Assembly (NCBI GenBank): GCA_934636655.1
Contig: CAKUAS010000010.1
Span: forward strand, 10,874 to 74,873
Direction of reading: 5' to 3'
Length of the DNA: 64,000 nucleotides
Source: an uncultured Oscillospiraceae bacterium
Lineage (GTDB): Bacteria; Bacillota; Clostridia; Oscillospirales; Oscillospiraceae
Below the pieces are notes generated by a model that was not told the origin of the DNA, made no database searches, and saw nothing but the letters and a program-made list of their open reading frames with translations. Positions within the stretch are counted from its first letter, which is position 1. Every line of letters begins with the position of its first letter. The position numbers and the translations under genes were made by a program. Below are positions 32,732-41,558 of this stretch, piece by piece.

Positions 32732-34646
32732 GACTGCAGACGAGGTCGGCATAGGCGGTGGGATCTTCTATCTCGACGCCCGCTATAAGCTCGGACTGCG
32801 CGTAGAGTATCTTTGAAAGCTTCGCGGCCCTGTCCTTATCGCCGTCGTCGTAGGCCTTCTTTATGGCAAGGCAGGCCGGATGCGCGGCGTTGAGCTCAAG
32901 TACACGGTCGGCGCGCAGCTTGCGCATCTCCTCGCTCGGTCCGTTGCGGAAGTATTTCTCCATCTCCAGTGTGAAGCCGCCGGTCGAGGTCAGGCAGCAG
33001 GACGAAGAAACGAGCTTGCTCGACAGCGTTACCTGCTTGAGCTTCTCATCACCGATGCTGTCGCGGATGAAGTCGAGCACTTCCTTGTTCTCAACGACCT
33101 TTTCCTCCGCGGCCTTCTTTTCCTCCTCGGTCTGGAAGCCGAGATCCTCGGTCAAAACGTTTACAAAGCCCTTGCCCTCGTACATGCGGAGCTGCTGGAG
33201 CACGGTCTCGTCTATTGGGTGGTCAAGATAGAGTATCTCGTAACCGCGCGAACGTACCTCTTCGCACTGCGGCAGCGCCATTGCGTGCTTTACGGTATCC
33301 GCCGAAGCGTAGTAGATGGCCTTCTGGCTCTCGGGCATTGCGTCAACATACTCCTTGAGCGAGCGCATGGACTCCTCGGATGTGTAGAATATGAGCAGGT
33401 CTTTGAGGAAATCAGTGTAGCGGCCATACTCGTCGCAGACACCGCACTTGATATGGATGCCGAAATTCTTCCAGAACGTCTCGTACTTCGGGCGATCGTC
33501 GCGCATCATTTTTTCAAGCTCGGCCTTGATCTTCTTTTCGAGGTTCTGGCCGATGACCTTGAGCTGGCGGTTGTGTTGAAGTATCTCACGCGAGATGTTC
33601 AGGCTCAGGTCGGGCGAATCGACAACGCCGCGCGCGAACTCAAAATAGTCGTGCAGCAGCTTGTCGCAGTCTTCCATGATGAGCACGCCGTTGCAGTAGA
33701 GCTTTACGCCCTTCTTCGTCGCGCCGGATATGCCGTTGTCGATGTCCTTGCCCGGAATGAACAGCATCGCCTTGTAGGACACTACGCCCTCGGCGTTTAT
33801 TCTAAGCACCGCCGCGGGATCGGTCTGATCGCGGTTCGTTTCCTTGTACCACTCAACGCATTCCTCGTCGGTGACCTCAGTCTTGGCGCGCTGCCAGATG
33901 GGCACCATGGAGTTTACGGTCTCGGGAGAAGTGACATTGACGGTGTGCATGATGGGCTTGCCGTCTGCGTCCTCCTCGCCGGTGGGCTGCTGCTCCTGAT
34001 GGGTGATGTCCATGACGATGGGCCAGCGGACATAGTCGGAATACTTCTTGACCAGTGCCTTGAGCTTCCATATCTCGAGGAACGAGCCGTAGATCTCCTC
34101 GTCGGTATCCTCTTTTATGTGCATGATTACATCCGTGCCTGGCTTATACTTGTCACACTCGGTAACGGTATAGCCGTCGGCTCCGGTGCTTTCCCATTTG
34201 ACACCCTTATCCTCACCGTATTTTTTCGTGATAACGGTGACTTTATCGGAGACCATAAAGGCCGAGTAAAAGCCGACGCCGAACTGACCGATGATGGATA
34301 TATCGTCTTTTTCCGCCTCTTCGGCGCTCATATCGTTTTTGAATTTGAACGATCCGCTCTTTGCGATGACACCGAGGTTCTTCTCGGCCTCCTCCTGGCT
34401 CATGCCGATGCCGTTATCGGACACGGTGATGGTGCGCGCGTCCTTGTCGACGGTGATGCGGATACGGTAATCGGCTCTGTCAAGGCCGACCTTGTCGTCC
34501 GTCAGCGAGATGTAGCAAAGCTTGTCTATCGCGTCGGATGCATTGGAGATGATCTCTCTGAGGAATATCTCCTTGTTGGTGTAGATCGAGTTGATCATGA
34601 GGTCAAGCAGGCGCTTGCTCTCTGCTTTGAATTGTTTTTTAGCCAT
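32724..34646 (-). CDS. htpG: Chaperone HtpG (Hsp90)
   Basis: A 640-residue Hsp90. ATG 34646 has GGAGG 8 bases upstream. N-terminal GHKL ATPase motifs are all seen: 'IFLREIISNASDAIDKL', 'DNGIGMSQEE', 'GVIAKSGS', 'GQFGVGFYSAFMV'. The middle domain has 'GVVDSPDLSLNISREILQ' with the catalytic Arg. The C-terminal dimerisation region ends 'DLVCSLF'. It folds client proteins under stress. It has its own promoter (34709-34736) and no CIRCE element. The stop codon lies in repeat element C. Confidence 0.97.
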   Translation of the reverse strand: MAKKQFKAESKRLLDLMINSIYTNKEIFLREIISNASDAIDKLCYISLTDDKVGLDRADYRIRITVDKDARTITVSDNGIGMSQEEAEKNLGVIAKSGSFKFKNDMSAEEAEKDDISIIGQFGVGFYSAFMVSDKVTVITKKYGEDKGVKWESTGADGYTVTECDKYKPGTDVIMHIKEDTDEEIYGSFLEIWKLKALVKKYSDYVRWPIVMDITHQEQQPTGEEDADGKPIMHTVNVTSPETVNSMVPIWQRAKTEVTDEECVEWYKETNRDQTDPAAVLRINAEGVVSYKAMLFIPGKDIDNGISGATKKGVKLYCNGVLIMEDCDKLLHDYFEFARGVVDSPDLSLNISREILQHNRQLKVIGQNLEKKIKAELEKMMRDDRPKYETFWKNFGIHIKCGVCDEYGRYTDFLKDLLIFYTSEESMRSLKEYVDAMPESQKAIYYASADTVKHAMALPQCEEVRSRGYEILYLDHPIDETVLQQLRMYEGKGFVNVLTEDLGFQTEEEKKAAEEKVVENKEVLDFIRDSIGDEKLKQVTLSSKLVSSSCCLTSTGGFTLEMEKYFRNGPSEEMRKLRADRVLELNAAHPACLAIKKAYDDGDKDRAAKLSKILYAQSELIAGVEIEDPTAYADLVCSLF

Positions 34647-34708
34647 GTTCAAAACCTCCGTTTACCTTACGGCTGCCCTCGCGCAGCAAGGGCAAATTAT
34701 AATAGTTT

Positions 34709-34736
34709 ATTATAACACAATATCCTCACATTTCAA
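34709..34736 (-). promoter_or_regulatory. Promoter of htpG
   Basis: Minus-strand TTGAAA (34731-34736), 16 bases, TATAAT (34709-34714). A short hairpin GCCCT...AGGGC follows in the leader. The -35 box is 2 bases from repeat element D. Confidence 0.78.
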
Positions 34737-34738
34737 CC

Positions 34739-34903
34739 TTTTTAGAGGTGAATTGAGGCACCGATCGCCCCTACGAACAGATTTCGGTTTCGGCAATACT
34801 TCAGGAAGCGGAACAGGCAAGATGCGTTCCGTACATAGCACGAGCAAAACCGGGTTCCTCCGCAGCAAATGTATATGCAGGTACGTCAAAGTGCCTCAAA
34901 AAA
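34739..34903. repeat. Palindromic element, copy D (~165 bp, diverged)
   Basis: Left end TTTTTAGAGGTGAATTGAGGC and right end AAGTGCCTCAAAAAAC. The interior is more diverged than in other copies but keeps CGGTTTCGGCAA and AAAACCGGGTT. It gives the stop codon of the CDF gene. Confidence 0.7.
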
Positions 34904-36065
34904 CAAAGGAGGTATCTACGGTGACGATGGCGAAATGGTCAGGGAGCTTTTCCTCAACGGTGCGGCAGATGATACGCCGAAACTCCTCGGGGGTCTTGCC
35001 GACGGCGGTGTCCATTACGACGTCAAAAATGAGGTTTGTATGGCTCGGACCCATGACCAAGCGAAAATCGTGGATGCCGCGCAGGCCCTCAACGCCGCTG
35101 AGCGCTTCCTCGAGCGCGGCGCGCTCGGCATTGACCTGTTCGTTATCTGTCTCGACTGGGTCCATGTGTATCGTCGCATCGCAGCCGAGAGCATCCTTGA
35201 GTCCCCTCTCGATGGTGTCGATGCTGTCATGGATCTCGAAAATATCGCCTCGGCCGTCGACCTCCGCGTGCAGCGAGATCATCATGCGCCCCGGGCCGTA
35301 GTCATGGACCACGAGGTCGTGCATACCGAGCACCACATCCGAGCTCATGACGATGTTTTCAATACTCTGCACGAGCTCCGGATCGGGAGCCTGACCGAGC
35401 AGAGGCGAGAGCGTATCCTTGGCCACACCGTAACCGGCAAACAGGATGAACACCGCGACCGCTGCGCCTGCCCAGCCGTCGATATTGACCTTGAACAGCC
35501 AGCTCACGCCCATAGACAGCAGTACGACCGCCGTCGCGATCGAATCGGACAGGCTGTCCGCTCCCGTGGCGGCCATAGCCGAAGACGAGATCTTCCTGCC
35601 CACCGCGCGGTTATACGCAAACATATACAGCTTGACCAGAATCGACACAAGCAGGATCGCTGCCGGCAGCAGCCCGACTTCGACCGGCTCGGGACTCACG
35701 ATTTTTTCGACCGAGCTTATGAGCAGCTCAACACCCATAACGATGATAAGCGCTGCGACCGCGAGACCGGAGATATACTCTATCCTGCCGTGACCGAAGG
35801 GGTGATCCGGGTCTGGCTTTTTGCCCGAAAGGCGGAATCCCAGCAGCGATATCGCCGACGCGCCCGCGTCCGAAAGGTTGTTGAACGCATCCGCCGTGAT
35901 GGCTATCGAGCCCGAGATCACCCCGGCAGCATACTTCCCCGCAAACAGCAGCACATTCAGGAATATGCCCAGAACGCTGCATAGCGTGCCGTATGCCTTG
36001 CGCACCAGCGGATCAGTATATTCCGTCGGATTTTTTATGAACATTCTTGACAGTAACTTGATCAT
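34896..36065 (-). CDS. Cation diffusion facilitator (CDF) metal transporter
   Basis: A 389-residue membrane protein with about six helices in residues 25-215. Metal-site motifs are visible: 'DAFNNLSDA' in helix 2, 'HPFGHGRIEY' after it, and 'DSLSDSIAT' in helix 5. The cytoplasmic C-terminal half (~215-389) has two ferredoxin-like metal-sensing domains rather than one, which makes the protein longer than typical ~300-residue CDFs. It exports Zn, Mn, Fe or Co in exchange for H+; the metal cannot be told. The last residue and stop lie in the right end of repeat D. Confidence 0.9.
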   Translation of the reverse strand: MIKLLSRMFIKNPTEYTDPLVRKAYGTLCSVLGIFLNVLLFAGKYAAGVISGSIAITADAFNNLSDAGASAISLLGFRLSGKKPDPDHPFGHGRIEYISGLAVAALIIVMGVELLISSVEKIVSPEPVEVGLLPAAILLVSILVKLYMFAYNRAVGRKISSSAMAATGADSLSDSIATAVVLLSMGVSWLFKVNIDGWAGAAVAVFILFAGYGVAKDTLSPLLGQAPDPELVQSIENIVMSSDVVLGMHDLVVHDYGPGRMMISLHAEVDGRGDIFEIHDSIDTIERGLKDALGCDATIHMDPVETDNEQVNAERAALEEALSGVEGLRGIHDFRLVMGPSHTNLIFDVVMDTAVGKTPEEFRRIICRTVEEKLPDHFAIVTVDTSFVF

Positions 36066-36326
36066 TCTTTTCAGCAGCGCTTCAGCGCCTCTCCTTTATA
36101 TTTCCTGATTCTATATTGAAACTTCCGGTGTATAGCCTGTGATGTTCGCTCAAAGTGCGAAGCAGTTCAATTCATGCGCCTGCACACATGGCTATCGGCT
36201 GCAAAAGATTATATAATGCATTCAGTCCGAACACAAGAAAATTAATAAAAACTTGACAATACTGTCTTGATGTTTGTTTACATTTGTAATAAAATAAGTA
36301 GACATCCAATTCAGTGGGAGAAACGC
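36066..36326. other. Gap between CDF and MMPL genes, with MMPL control region
   Basis: About 260 bases separate the divergent CDF and MMPL genes. The right part holds the MMPL promoter described separately. A possible extra TTGACA lies at 36253-36258. Nothing coding is seen; a GCGCTTCAGCGCCTC motif near 36080 is only a faint match to the repeat element ends. Confidence 0.5.
36267..36295 (+). promoter_or_regulatory. MMPL promoter with palindrome in the spacer
   Basis: TTGATG (36267-36272), 17 bases, TAAAAT (36290-36295). The spacer holds the perfect 12-bp palindrome TTACATTTGTAA (36278-36289), well placed to let a dimeric repressor (TetR/MarR type) block the operon. No such regulator is adjacent. 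Confidence 0.6.
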
Positions 36327-38654
36327 ATGCACAAATTAGCCAGATTTATCATTGACAGCAGGAAGATCATACTCGTGCTGTTTATAGCCTTAGCCTGCCT
36401 GTCGGTCTATACTTCGCAGCTTACTACGGTCGAAAACGATCTTTATCATTTTCTCCCTACGGATACGGAAACACGGCGCGGCTTAAACGCCATGGACGGT
36501 GAGTTTACCACCTATGCGACGGCCGATCTGATGATCGAGCACATATCATATGACGATGCGCTCGATCTTTCGCAGGACATCGCGGAACTCGACGGTGTGC
36601 GTTCGGCAAGCTTCGACGATACCGAAGAGCACTACAAATCCGGTACGGCACTCATAACGGTGAATTTTGCCGGAACGGTGAACGACGATGTCAGCAAAAC
36701 CGCGCTCGAGGCTGTGAATGCGCTCGTCGGGCAGCGGTATGACTCCGAAAACGTTAAGCTCTACACCGAGGTCGGCACAAATTTCAGCAGTCAGCTTCTC
36801 GGCGAAATGCTCATTATCGGCGCGCTGAGCGTCGTGACGGTCATCATTCTGCTGCTTCTTACCTCGCGTAGCTACGCGGAAGTGCCGGTGCTGCTGATAA
36901 CCTTCGCAATGGCGGCCGCCATACAGCAGGGCTCGAACTTCCTGTTTAAAGAGATATCGTATGTCGCAAACTCCGTAACGCTCATTTTGCAGCTTGCGCT
37001 GGCAATAGATTACGCGATCATACTGTGCAACCGTTTTGCGGAAGAGCGGCAGCATTTTGAAGCATATGACGCGGCCATCGAGGCGCTTTCAAAGGCGATA
37101 CCCGAGATCGCCTCCTCCTCGCTTACGACCATCGGCGGCCTTGTTGCCATGACGTTCATGCAGTTCGGCCTCGGCGGCGACCTCGGCAAGGTGCTGATAA
37201 AGTCCATACTCATTTCCATGCTGACGGTGTTCCTGCTTATGCCCGGCCTGCTTTTGATGTTCAGCCGCCGGATAGAAAAAACGAAGCACCGCAGCTTCAT
37301 GCCGAACATAAACGCGATCGGCCGCTTTGCCTGGAGATCGCATAAGATCGTACCGCCGGTGTTTATCATCATCGCCGCCGCTGCGTTCTTCTTCTCGAGC
37401 ATGTGTCCGTTTTCGTATAACTACAGCGACGACTACCCCCTGCGCCTGAACGAGTCGCAAAAGGCGCATCAGGATATCATAAACACCTTCGGCAACAACA
37501 ACATGATGGCTCTCGTCGTTCCGGCGGGAGACTATGAGACGCAGGCAGAGATGCTCGACGAGATATCGCAGCTCGACAACGTCACGTCGGTGCTCGGTAT
37601 CGCCTCGGTCAAGGTCGCGGGCGATTACCGGCTCGGAGACAAGCTCAGCATCGCGGAGTTTTCCGAGCTTGCCGGACTTGACGATACGACGGCCTCGGCA
37701 CTGTTCGTGTTCTACGCCGCACGCCACGCCGATTACGATCAGGTAGAGTCGAATATGCGCGAATATAAAGTCCCGCTCATCGATCTGTTTTTGTTCCTTC
37801 ATGATATTGCCGAGGAGGGTAGCATTGAGCTTTCACAGGATAAGCTCGACATGATCGAGAGCCTGTATGCTCAGCTCGCCGATGCCAAGGCCCAGCTTCA
37901 GGGCGAGCACTACAGCCGCATGTTAGTATATTCGGGCACGCCCGTGCAGTCGGACGAAAGCTACGCTCTCATATCCGAGATTCACGGCATTGCCGAAGAA
38001 TACTACGGCGACGATGTTTACGTCACCGGCGACGCGACAGCCGCGCGCGACCTCAAGGATTCGTTCTCGACCGATAACATAATGGTCAGTGCGCTGTCGG
38101 CGTTGTTCGTTGTTATCGTCATAATGTTCGTTTTCCGCTCGGCGGGGCTTTCGCTTCTTCTCATCGCGGTCATTCAGGGCAGCATCTGGCTCAACTTCTC
38201 GATATCGTACTTCACGCAGAGCCCGGTATTCTTCGTCGGATACCTTATCGTAAGCGCCATTCAGATGGGCGCAAATATTGACTACGCGATAGTCGTTTCA
38301 AACCGCTATCTCGATCTGCGCAATCAGAATGTTTCGCGCCGCAAGTCGATACGCCTTGCGCTCAACGGTGCGCTGTCGACGCTTATAACAAGCGGCAGCA
38401 TTCTCGTCATTGCGGGTCTGCTCATCGGCTTTATAAGCACCGAGAGCATAATCTCCGTCATCGGCCTCGTGCTGGGACGCGGAACCATCATATCTCTGCT
38501 GCTGGTGCTGTTCGTTCTGCCGCAGATGCTTGTCTGGGGAGACAGGTTCATCATGCGCACGACGCTCAGAAGAAGGAACCGCCGTCTGCGTCCGATCTTT
38601 TCAGAAGACATTGAGCAGATCGCGCAGAAGCAGAGGGGAACATCTAATAAATAA
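36327..38654 (+). CDS. MMPL/RND-family transporter
   Basis: A 775-residue membrane protein starting at ATG 36327 with GGGAG 7 bases before. It shows the duplicated RND layout: helix 1 at ~10-30, a large outer loop, five or six helices around 155-340 ('LALAIDYAIILCNRFAEE' with the proton-relay Asp-Tyr), then a second helix at ~350, a loop and helices around 590-750 ('QMGANIDYAIVVSNRYLDL'). Such proteins export lipids, peptides or drugs using the proton gradient. The coiled-coil membrane protein 71 bases downstream is probably its partner. Confidence 0.9.
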   Translation: MHKLARFIIDSRKIILVLFIALACLSVYTSQLTTVENDLYHFLPTDTETRRGLNAMDGEFTTYATADLMIEHISYDDALDLSQDIAELDGVRSASFDDTEEHYKSGTALITVNFAGTVNDDVSKTALEAVNALVGQRYDSENVKLYTEVGTNFSSQLLGEMLIIGALSVVTVIILLLLTSRSYAEVPVLLITFAMAAAIQQGSNFLFKEISYVANSVTLILQLALAIDYAIILCNRFAEERQHFEAYDAAIEALSKAIPEIASSSLTTIGGLVAMTFMQFGLGGDLGKVLIKSILISMLTVFLLMPGLLLMFSRRIEKTKHRSFMPNINAIGRFAWRSHKIVPPVFIIIAAAAFFFSSMCPFSYNYSDDYPLRLNESQKAHQDIINTFGNNNMMALVVPAGDYETQAEMLDEISQLDNVTSVLGIASVKVAGDYRLGDKLSIAEFSELAGLDDTTASALFVFYAARHADYDQVESNMREYKVPLIDLFLFLHDIAEEGSIELSQDKLDMIESLYAQLADAKAQLQGEHYSRMLVYSGTPVQSDESYALISEIHGIAEEYYGDDVYVTGDATAARDLKDSFSTDNIMVSALSALFVVIVIMFVFRSAGLSLLLIAVIQGSIWLNFSISYFTQSPVFFVGYLIVSAIQMGANIDYAIVVSNRYLDLRNQNVSRRKSIRLALNGALSTLITSGSILVIAGLLIGFISTESIISVIGLVLGRGTIISLLLVLFVLPQMLVWGDRFIMRTTLRRRNRRLRPIFSEDIEQIAQKQRGTSNK

Positions 38655-38725
38655 TCCCGTCAAATCAAGTAATTTCGTCGGAGGCATTGGGGGAAATATG
38701 CTTCTGTGGAGAAAGGAACATAAGC

Positions 38726-40420
38726 ATGAAAAGAACGCTGTTAATGATCATGAGCATACTGCTCGCGGCAAGCTCTGTCTTCGGCATAGTCGCCGCCGGA
38801 AACGGCTCGGACGAGCTGTCGGACATTCTGCGCTTCAAGCGCGGACAGAGAGCCGACATCATCGACTTTGTCGATATCCTCGACGAGCGCGTCGCGGAGC
38901 TGCGAAAGGCGGAGGAAAACCGCACCGAGGATGAAAAGGACTACACCGAATCGGTCGTGACCGATCAGAAGGGCTCGGAGCAGCTTTCCGCCGGTCAGCA
39001 GCAGTACAATGCCGGAGCCGATAAGATAGCCAAGGGCCAGGCCGAGTACGACGCGGCCGAGGCGCAGTATAACGCAAAGCTCGCCGAGTATCAGGCTGCC
39101 GAAAAGCGTCTGAATGATGCCGAGGCGCAGCTTAACGACGCAAAGGCACAGCGCGACGCAGCGCAGGCGCAGCTGGACGCGGCAACTCCGGCCTATCAGA
39201 AGGCAAAGCCCATATACGATCTCATACAGAGTCTCGGCGGCTGGGGCGACATTGTTTCGCAGACGCTTGCCAAGTACGGATACACCTCCATCGAGGACCT
39301 CAAGGCCGAGATGAAGGCCTATGAGGACGGTCAGGCGGCGCTTGCCGAGGCAAACACCCAGATAGCCGCAGCCGAGCAGGAGATAAACGCGGGCAAGCAG
39401 CAGCTTGCAGCGGCAAAAACGCAGCTCGATCAGGGCAAGGAACAGCTTGCGGCAGCCAAGGTCCAGCTCGACAACGGCAAAGCTCAGCTCGCCGCCGCTA
39501 AAAATCAGCTTAATGCCGGTCAGCAGCAGCTCAACGATAACGTTGACAAGATGAACGAGCTCAAGGAAACGCTCACCCAGCAGGACGACGCTGAAGCTGC
39601 CGTCAAGTCCGGTGTGGCGGTGCTCATGGATAACGACGGCATCGCCGAGCGTGTGAGCGATGAAACGGATTACGAGTCAGTGCTTCAGGCCGCACGCGAC
39701 TATGTCGAGGCCGACACGGACGAGCTCAATACCGAGCTTGACCTGCGCCAGAATCTGTACAACATTCTGCGCGTCATAAGCATTATAGGCGTCGTTGCTG
39801 GCATCATCGGCGTGCTTGCAGCACTCAAGCCCAACAGGACACGCATCCTCGCCGCAGCCGGAGCTACGGGCATCGCAGCCGTGGCTTCCCTCGGCCTTAA
39901 CATCTACGGTCTGTCCAACGGCTACCGCAGCTTCGTGTACGCCCTTGAGGACGGCTCGGGCAGCGGCAGGACGCAGCTTATCGCAATGCTCGTGCTCCTC
40001 GGCGTTTCTGTGATCGCCGCAATCATCGCCATACTGTGCAGCAGGACCTTCTCCGATGTTCTCAATGGCAGAGAAGAGCCCTCTTACGTCCGTCCGGAAG
40101 CACCGGGCAAGGCCGCCGTCGGCGGAACGAGCGAGGCCGAGGACGATGACGACGATGAGGATTACAAGCCGCGCCGCAAAAGGGACAATACGAGTAAAAA
40201 GAAAAAGGCCGCAAGAGCCAAAAAGGCAGCCGCATACCAGCCCGCGCCCGCGGCAAGCGATATTGATGAACTCACGGAGCAGACCCGCCGTCTGAACGAG
40301 GAAGCCGAAAAGCTTGAAGCAGAGGCTCGCCAGAACGATTACGAAAAAGCGCGTCAGGAATACGAGGAGGCTCGCCGCCGCTTTGAGGCCGCACGCCGGG
40401 GCGTAAGCGACGATAAGTAA
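38726..40420 (+). CDS. Coiled-coil membrane protein, partner of MMPL transporter
   Basis: A 564-residue protein, start ATG 38726 with AAAGGA 8-10 bases before. An N-terminal signal/TM helix is followed by residues ~70-300 of Ala/Gln/Leu-rich heptads ('QLDAATPAYQK', repeated 'GKEQLAAAKVQLDNGKAQL' units of 7 or 14), a long coiled coil like that of YhgE/Pip proteins. Three or four TM helices lie at ~350-460, then an acidic patch, a Lys/Arg-rich stretch and a second short coiled coil. YhgE-like proteins often pair with MMPL exporters. The role is presumably to bridge or gate the transporter outside the membrane (inference). Confidence 0.75.
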   Translation: MKRTLLMIMSILLAASSVFGIVAAGNGSDELSDILRFKRGQRADIIDFVDILDERVAELRKAEENRTEDEKDYTESVVTDQKGSEQLSAGQQQYNAGADKIAKGQAEYDAAEAQYNAKLAEYQAAEKRLNDAEAQLNDAKAQRDAAQAQLDAATPAYQKAKPIYDLIQSLGGWGDIVSQTLAKYGYTSIEDLKAEMKAYEDGQAALAEANTQIAAAEQEINAGKQQLAAAKTQLDQGKEQLAAAKVQLDNGKAQLAAAKNQLNAGQQQLNDNVDKMNELKETLTQQDDAEAAVKSGVAVLMDNDGIAERVSDETDYESVLQAARDYVEADTDELNTELDLRQNLYNILRVISIIGVVAGIIGVLAALKPNRTRILAAAGATGIAAVASLGLNIYGLSNGYRSFVYALEDGSGSGRTQLIAMLVLLGVSVIAAIIAILCSRTFSDVLNGREEPSYVRPEAPGKAAVGGTSEAEDDDDDEDYKPRRKRDNTSKKKKAARAKKAAAYQPAPAASDIDELTEQTRRLNEEAEKLEAEARQNDYEKARQEYEEARRRFEAARRGVSDDK

Positions 40421-40426
40421 CATACA

Positions 40427-40459
40427 TCCGCCCTCCGGGAGAGCCGGGGGGCGTTTTAA
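40427..40459 (+). terminator. Weak terminator after the MMPL operon
   Basis: CCGCCCTCC pairs imperfectly with GGGGGGCG, followed by TTTT. It is less stable than other terminators in the window, so readthrough into the next gene is likely. Confidence 0.5.
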
Positions 40460-40470
40460 CAGGTGGCATA

Positions 40471-40818
40471 ATGGACAGAGATACGCTCAGAGACTACATT
40501 CTTCAAAACTACGCCGCGGTTTCCGATTTTCCGTGGATCTCAGACCCGAGCTATGAGGTGTTTCGGCACGAGTCGAGCCGCAAGTGGTTCGGCCTGGTGA
40601 TGGAGGTTCCGCGCAATAAGCTCGGGCTTTCGGGCAGCGATCTGATGACGATAGTGAACCTCAAGGGTGAACCCCTGCTCATAGACGCTCTGCGCGCAGA
40701 GAAGGGCTTTTACCCCGCCTATCACATGAACAAGGAGCACTGGATAAGCGTTGAGCTTTCCGCCGTCGAGGACGATAAGCTTCGCTTTCTAATCGACATG
40801 AGCTGGGAATTGACTTAG
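40471..40818 (+). CDS. MmcQ/YjbR-family protein
   Basis: A 115-residue protein of the MmcQ/YjbR fold ('SSRKWFGLVMEVPRNKLGL', 'VNLKGEPLLIDAL', 'PAYHMNKEHWISVEL'). The family resembles a small DNA-binding or adaptor fold; its function is not established. AGGTGG lies upstream of the ATG. It follows a weak terminator and may be partly cotranscribed with the MMPL pair. Confidence 0.88.
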   Translation: MDRDTLRDYILQNYAAVSDFPWISDPSYEVFRHESSRKWFGLVMEVPRNKLGLSGSDLMTIVNLKGEPLLIDALRAEKGFYPAYHMNKEHWISVELSAVEDDKLRFLIDMSWELT

Positions 40819-40884
40819 CCGATGCATATGATATATAATCAATTGAATCACTTGCCGCAGGTCGGCAGAACGGAGTAATGACCT

Positions 40885-41550
40885 ATGAACAAGCACAGAA
40901 TTAATATATTCATCGCGCTCGTGCTGGTGCTCATCGTGATCGCCGGGGTTTCCGCATGGCTCACCAGCCGCAGTATAAACGACGCCGTACCGGCGGCAAG
41001 CGCCGAACCCACACCGGCTCTTACGCCGAGCGTGATCTCGACCCCGACACCAGCCCCCACGGAAAGTGCCCAGTCCTCGGCTGCACCCAGCGCATCGCCG
41101 AGCGTGAGCGACGATCCGAACCATACCGCCGCTCCGCAGCCGACTCAGCAGGTCGTGAACCGCACGATAAATCAGTCCGGCAGCTTTGAAAGCACTACCG
41201 GTACGAAAATGATAATGTATGCAAACTGGACGGCGACCTCGCAAAACAGCGAGACCGTTACCATAAAGCTCGACGTTATCCTGAGCACATATACGCTCAA
41301 TGTCGGCGCACACAGCGGCGTTATCACCGTCGCCGGTCAGGACTACGCGTTCACGAGCCCCGCCATAAGCTATAAGAGCGAGAAGGTCAGAAATAACGCC
41401 GTGCTCACCAGCCGCAGCATCGAAGTGACCGTTCCCGCCGGTCAGGCGACCTCTATTCCCGTGTCCGTCTCGTGGAGCTTTAACGGCACCTACGGCGGCG
41501 TTGAGATAGCACAGGTCACAGCCGGCGGCACAATAAACATTCAGGGATAG
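40885..41550 (+). CDS. Membrane-anchored extracellular protein of unknown function
   Basis: A 221-residue protein. A TM/signal anchor at ~8-30 is followed by a Pro/Thr/Ser/Ala linker (~35-90, rich in TPAPTES-type runs) that would span the wall, and a beta-rich C-terminal domain (~95-221, 'TINQSGSFESTTGTKM', 'VSWSFNGTYGGVEIAQV'). There is no sortase signal or lipobox. It lies 8 bases before alr. It is probably a surface protein; no enzymatic motif is visible. Confidence 0.7.
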   Translation: MNKHRINIFIALVLVLIVIAGVSAWLTSRSINDAVPAASAEPTPALTPSVISTPTPAPTESAQSSAAPSASPSVSDDPNHTAAPQPTQQVVNRTINQSGSFESTTGTKMIMYANWTATSQNSETVTIKLDVILSTYTLNVGAHSGVITVAGQDYAFTSPAISYKSEKVRNNAVLTSRSIEVTVPAGQATSIPVSVSWSFNGTYGGVEIAQVTAGGTINIQG

Positions 41551-41558
41551 GTGATCGC

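Noticed and set aside
32880..34715. Long open frame opposite htpG
   Set aside because: The Hsp90 motifs are on the minus strand; the opposite frame has no family features or start signals.
36075..36105. Another copy of the palindromic element before the MMPL gene
   Set aside because: Only a TTTTCAG...GCGCCTC-like fragment is present, too short and without internal motifs.
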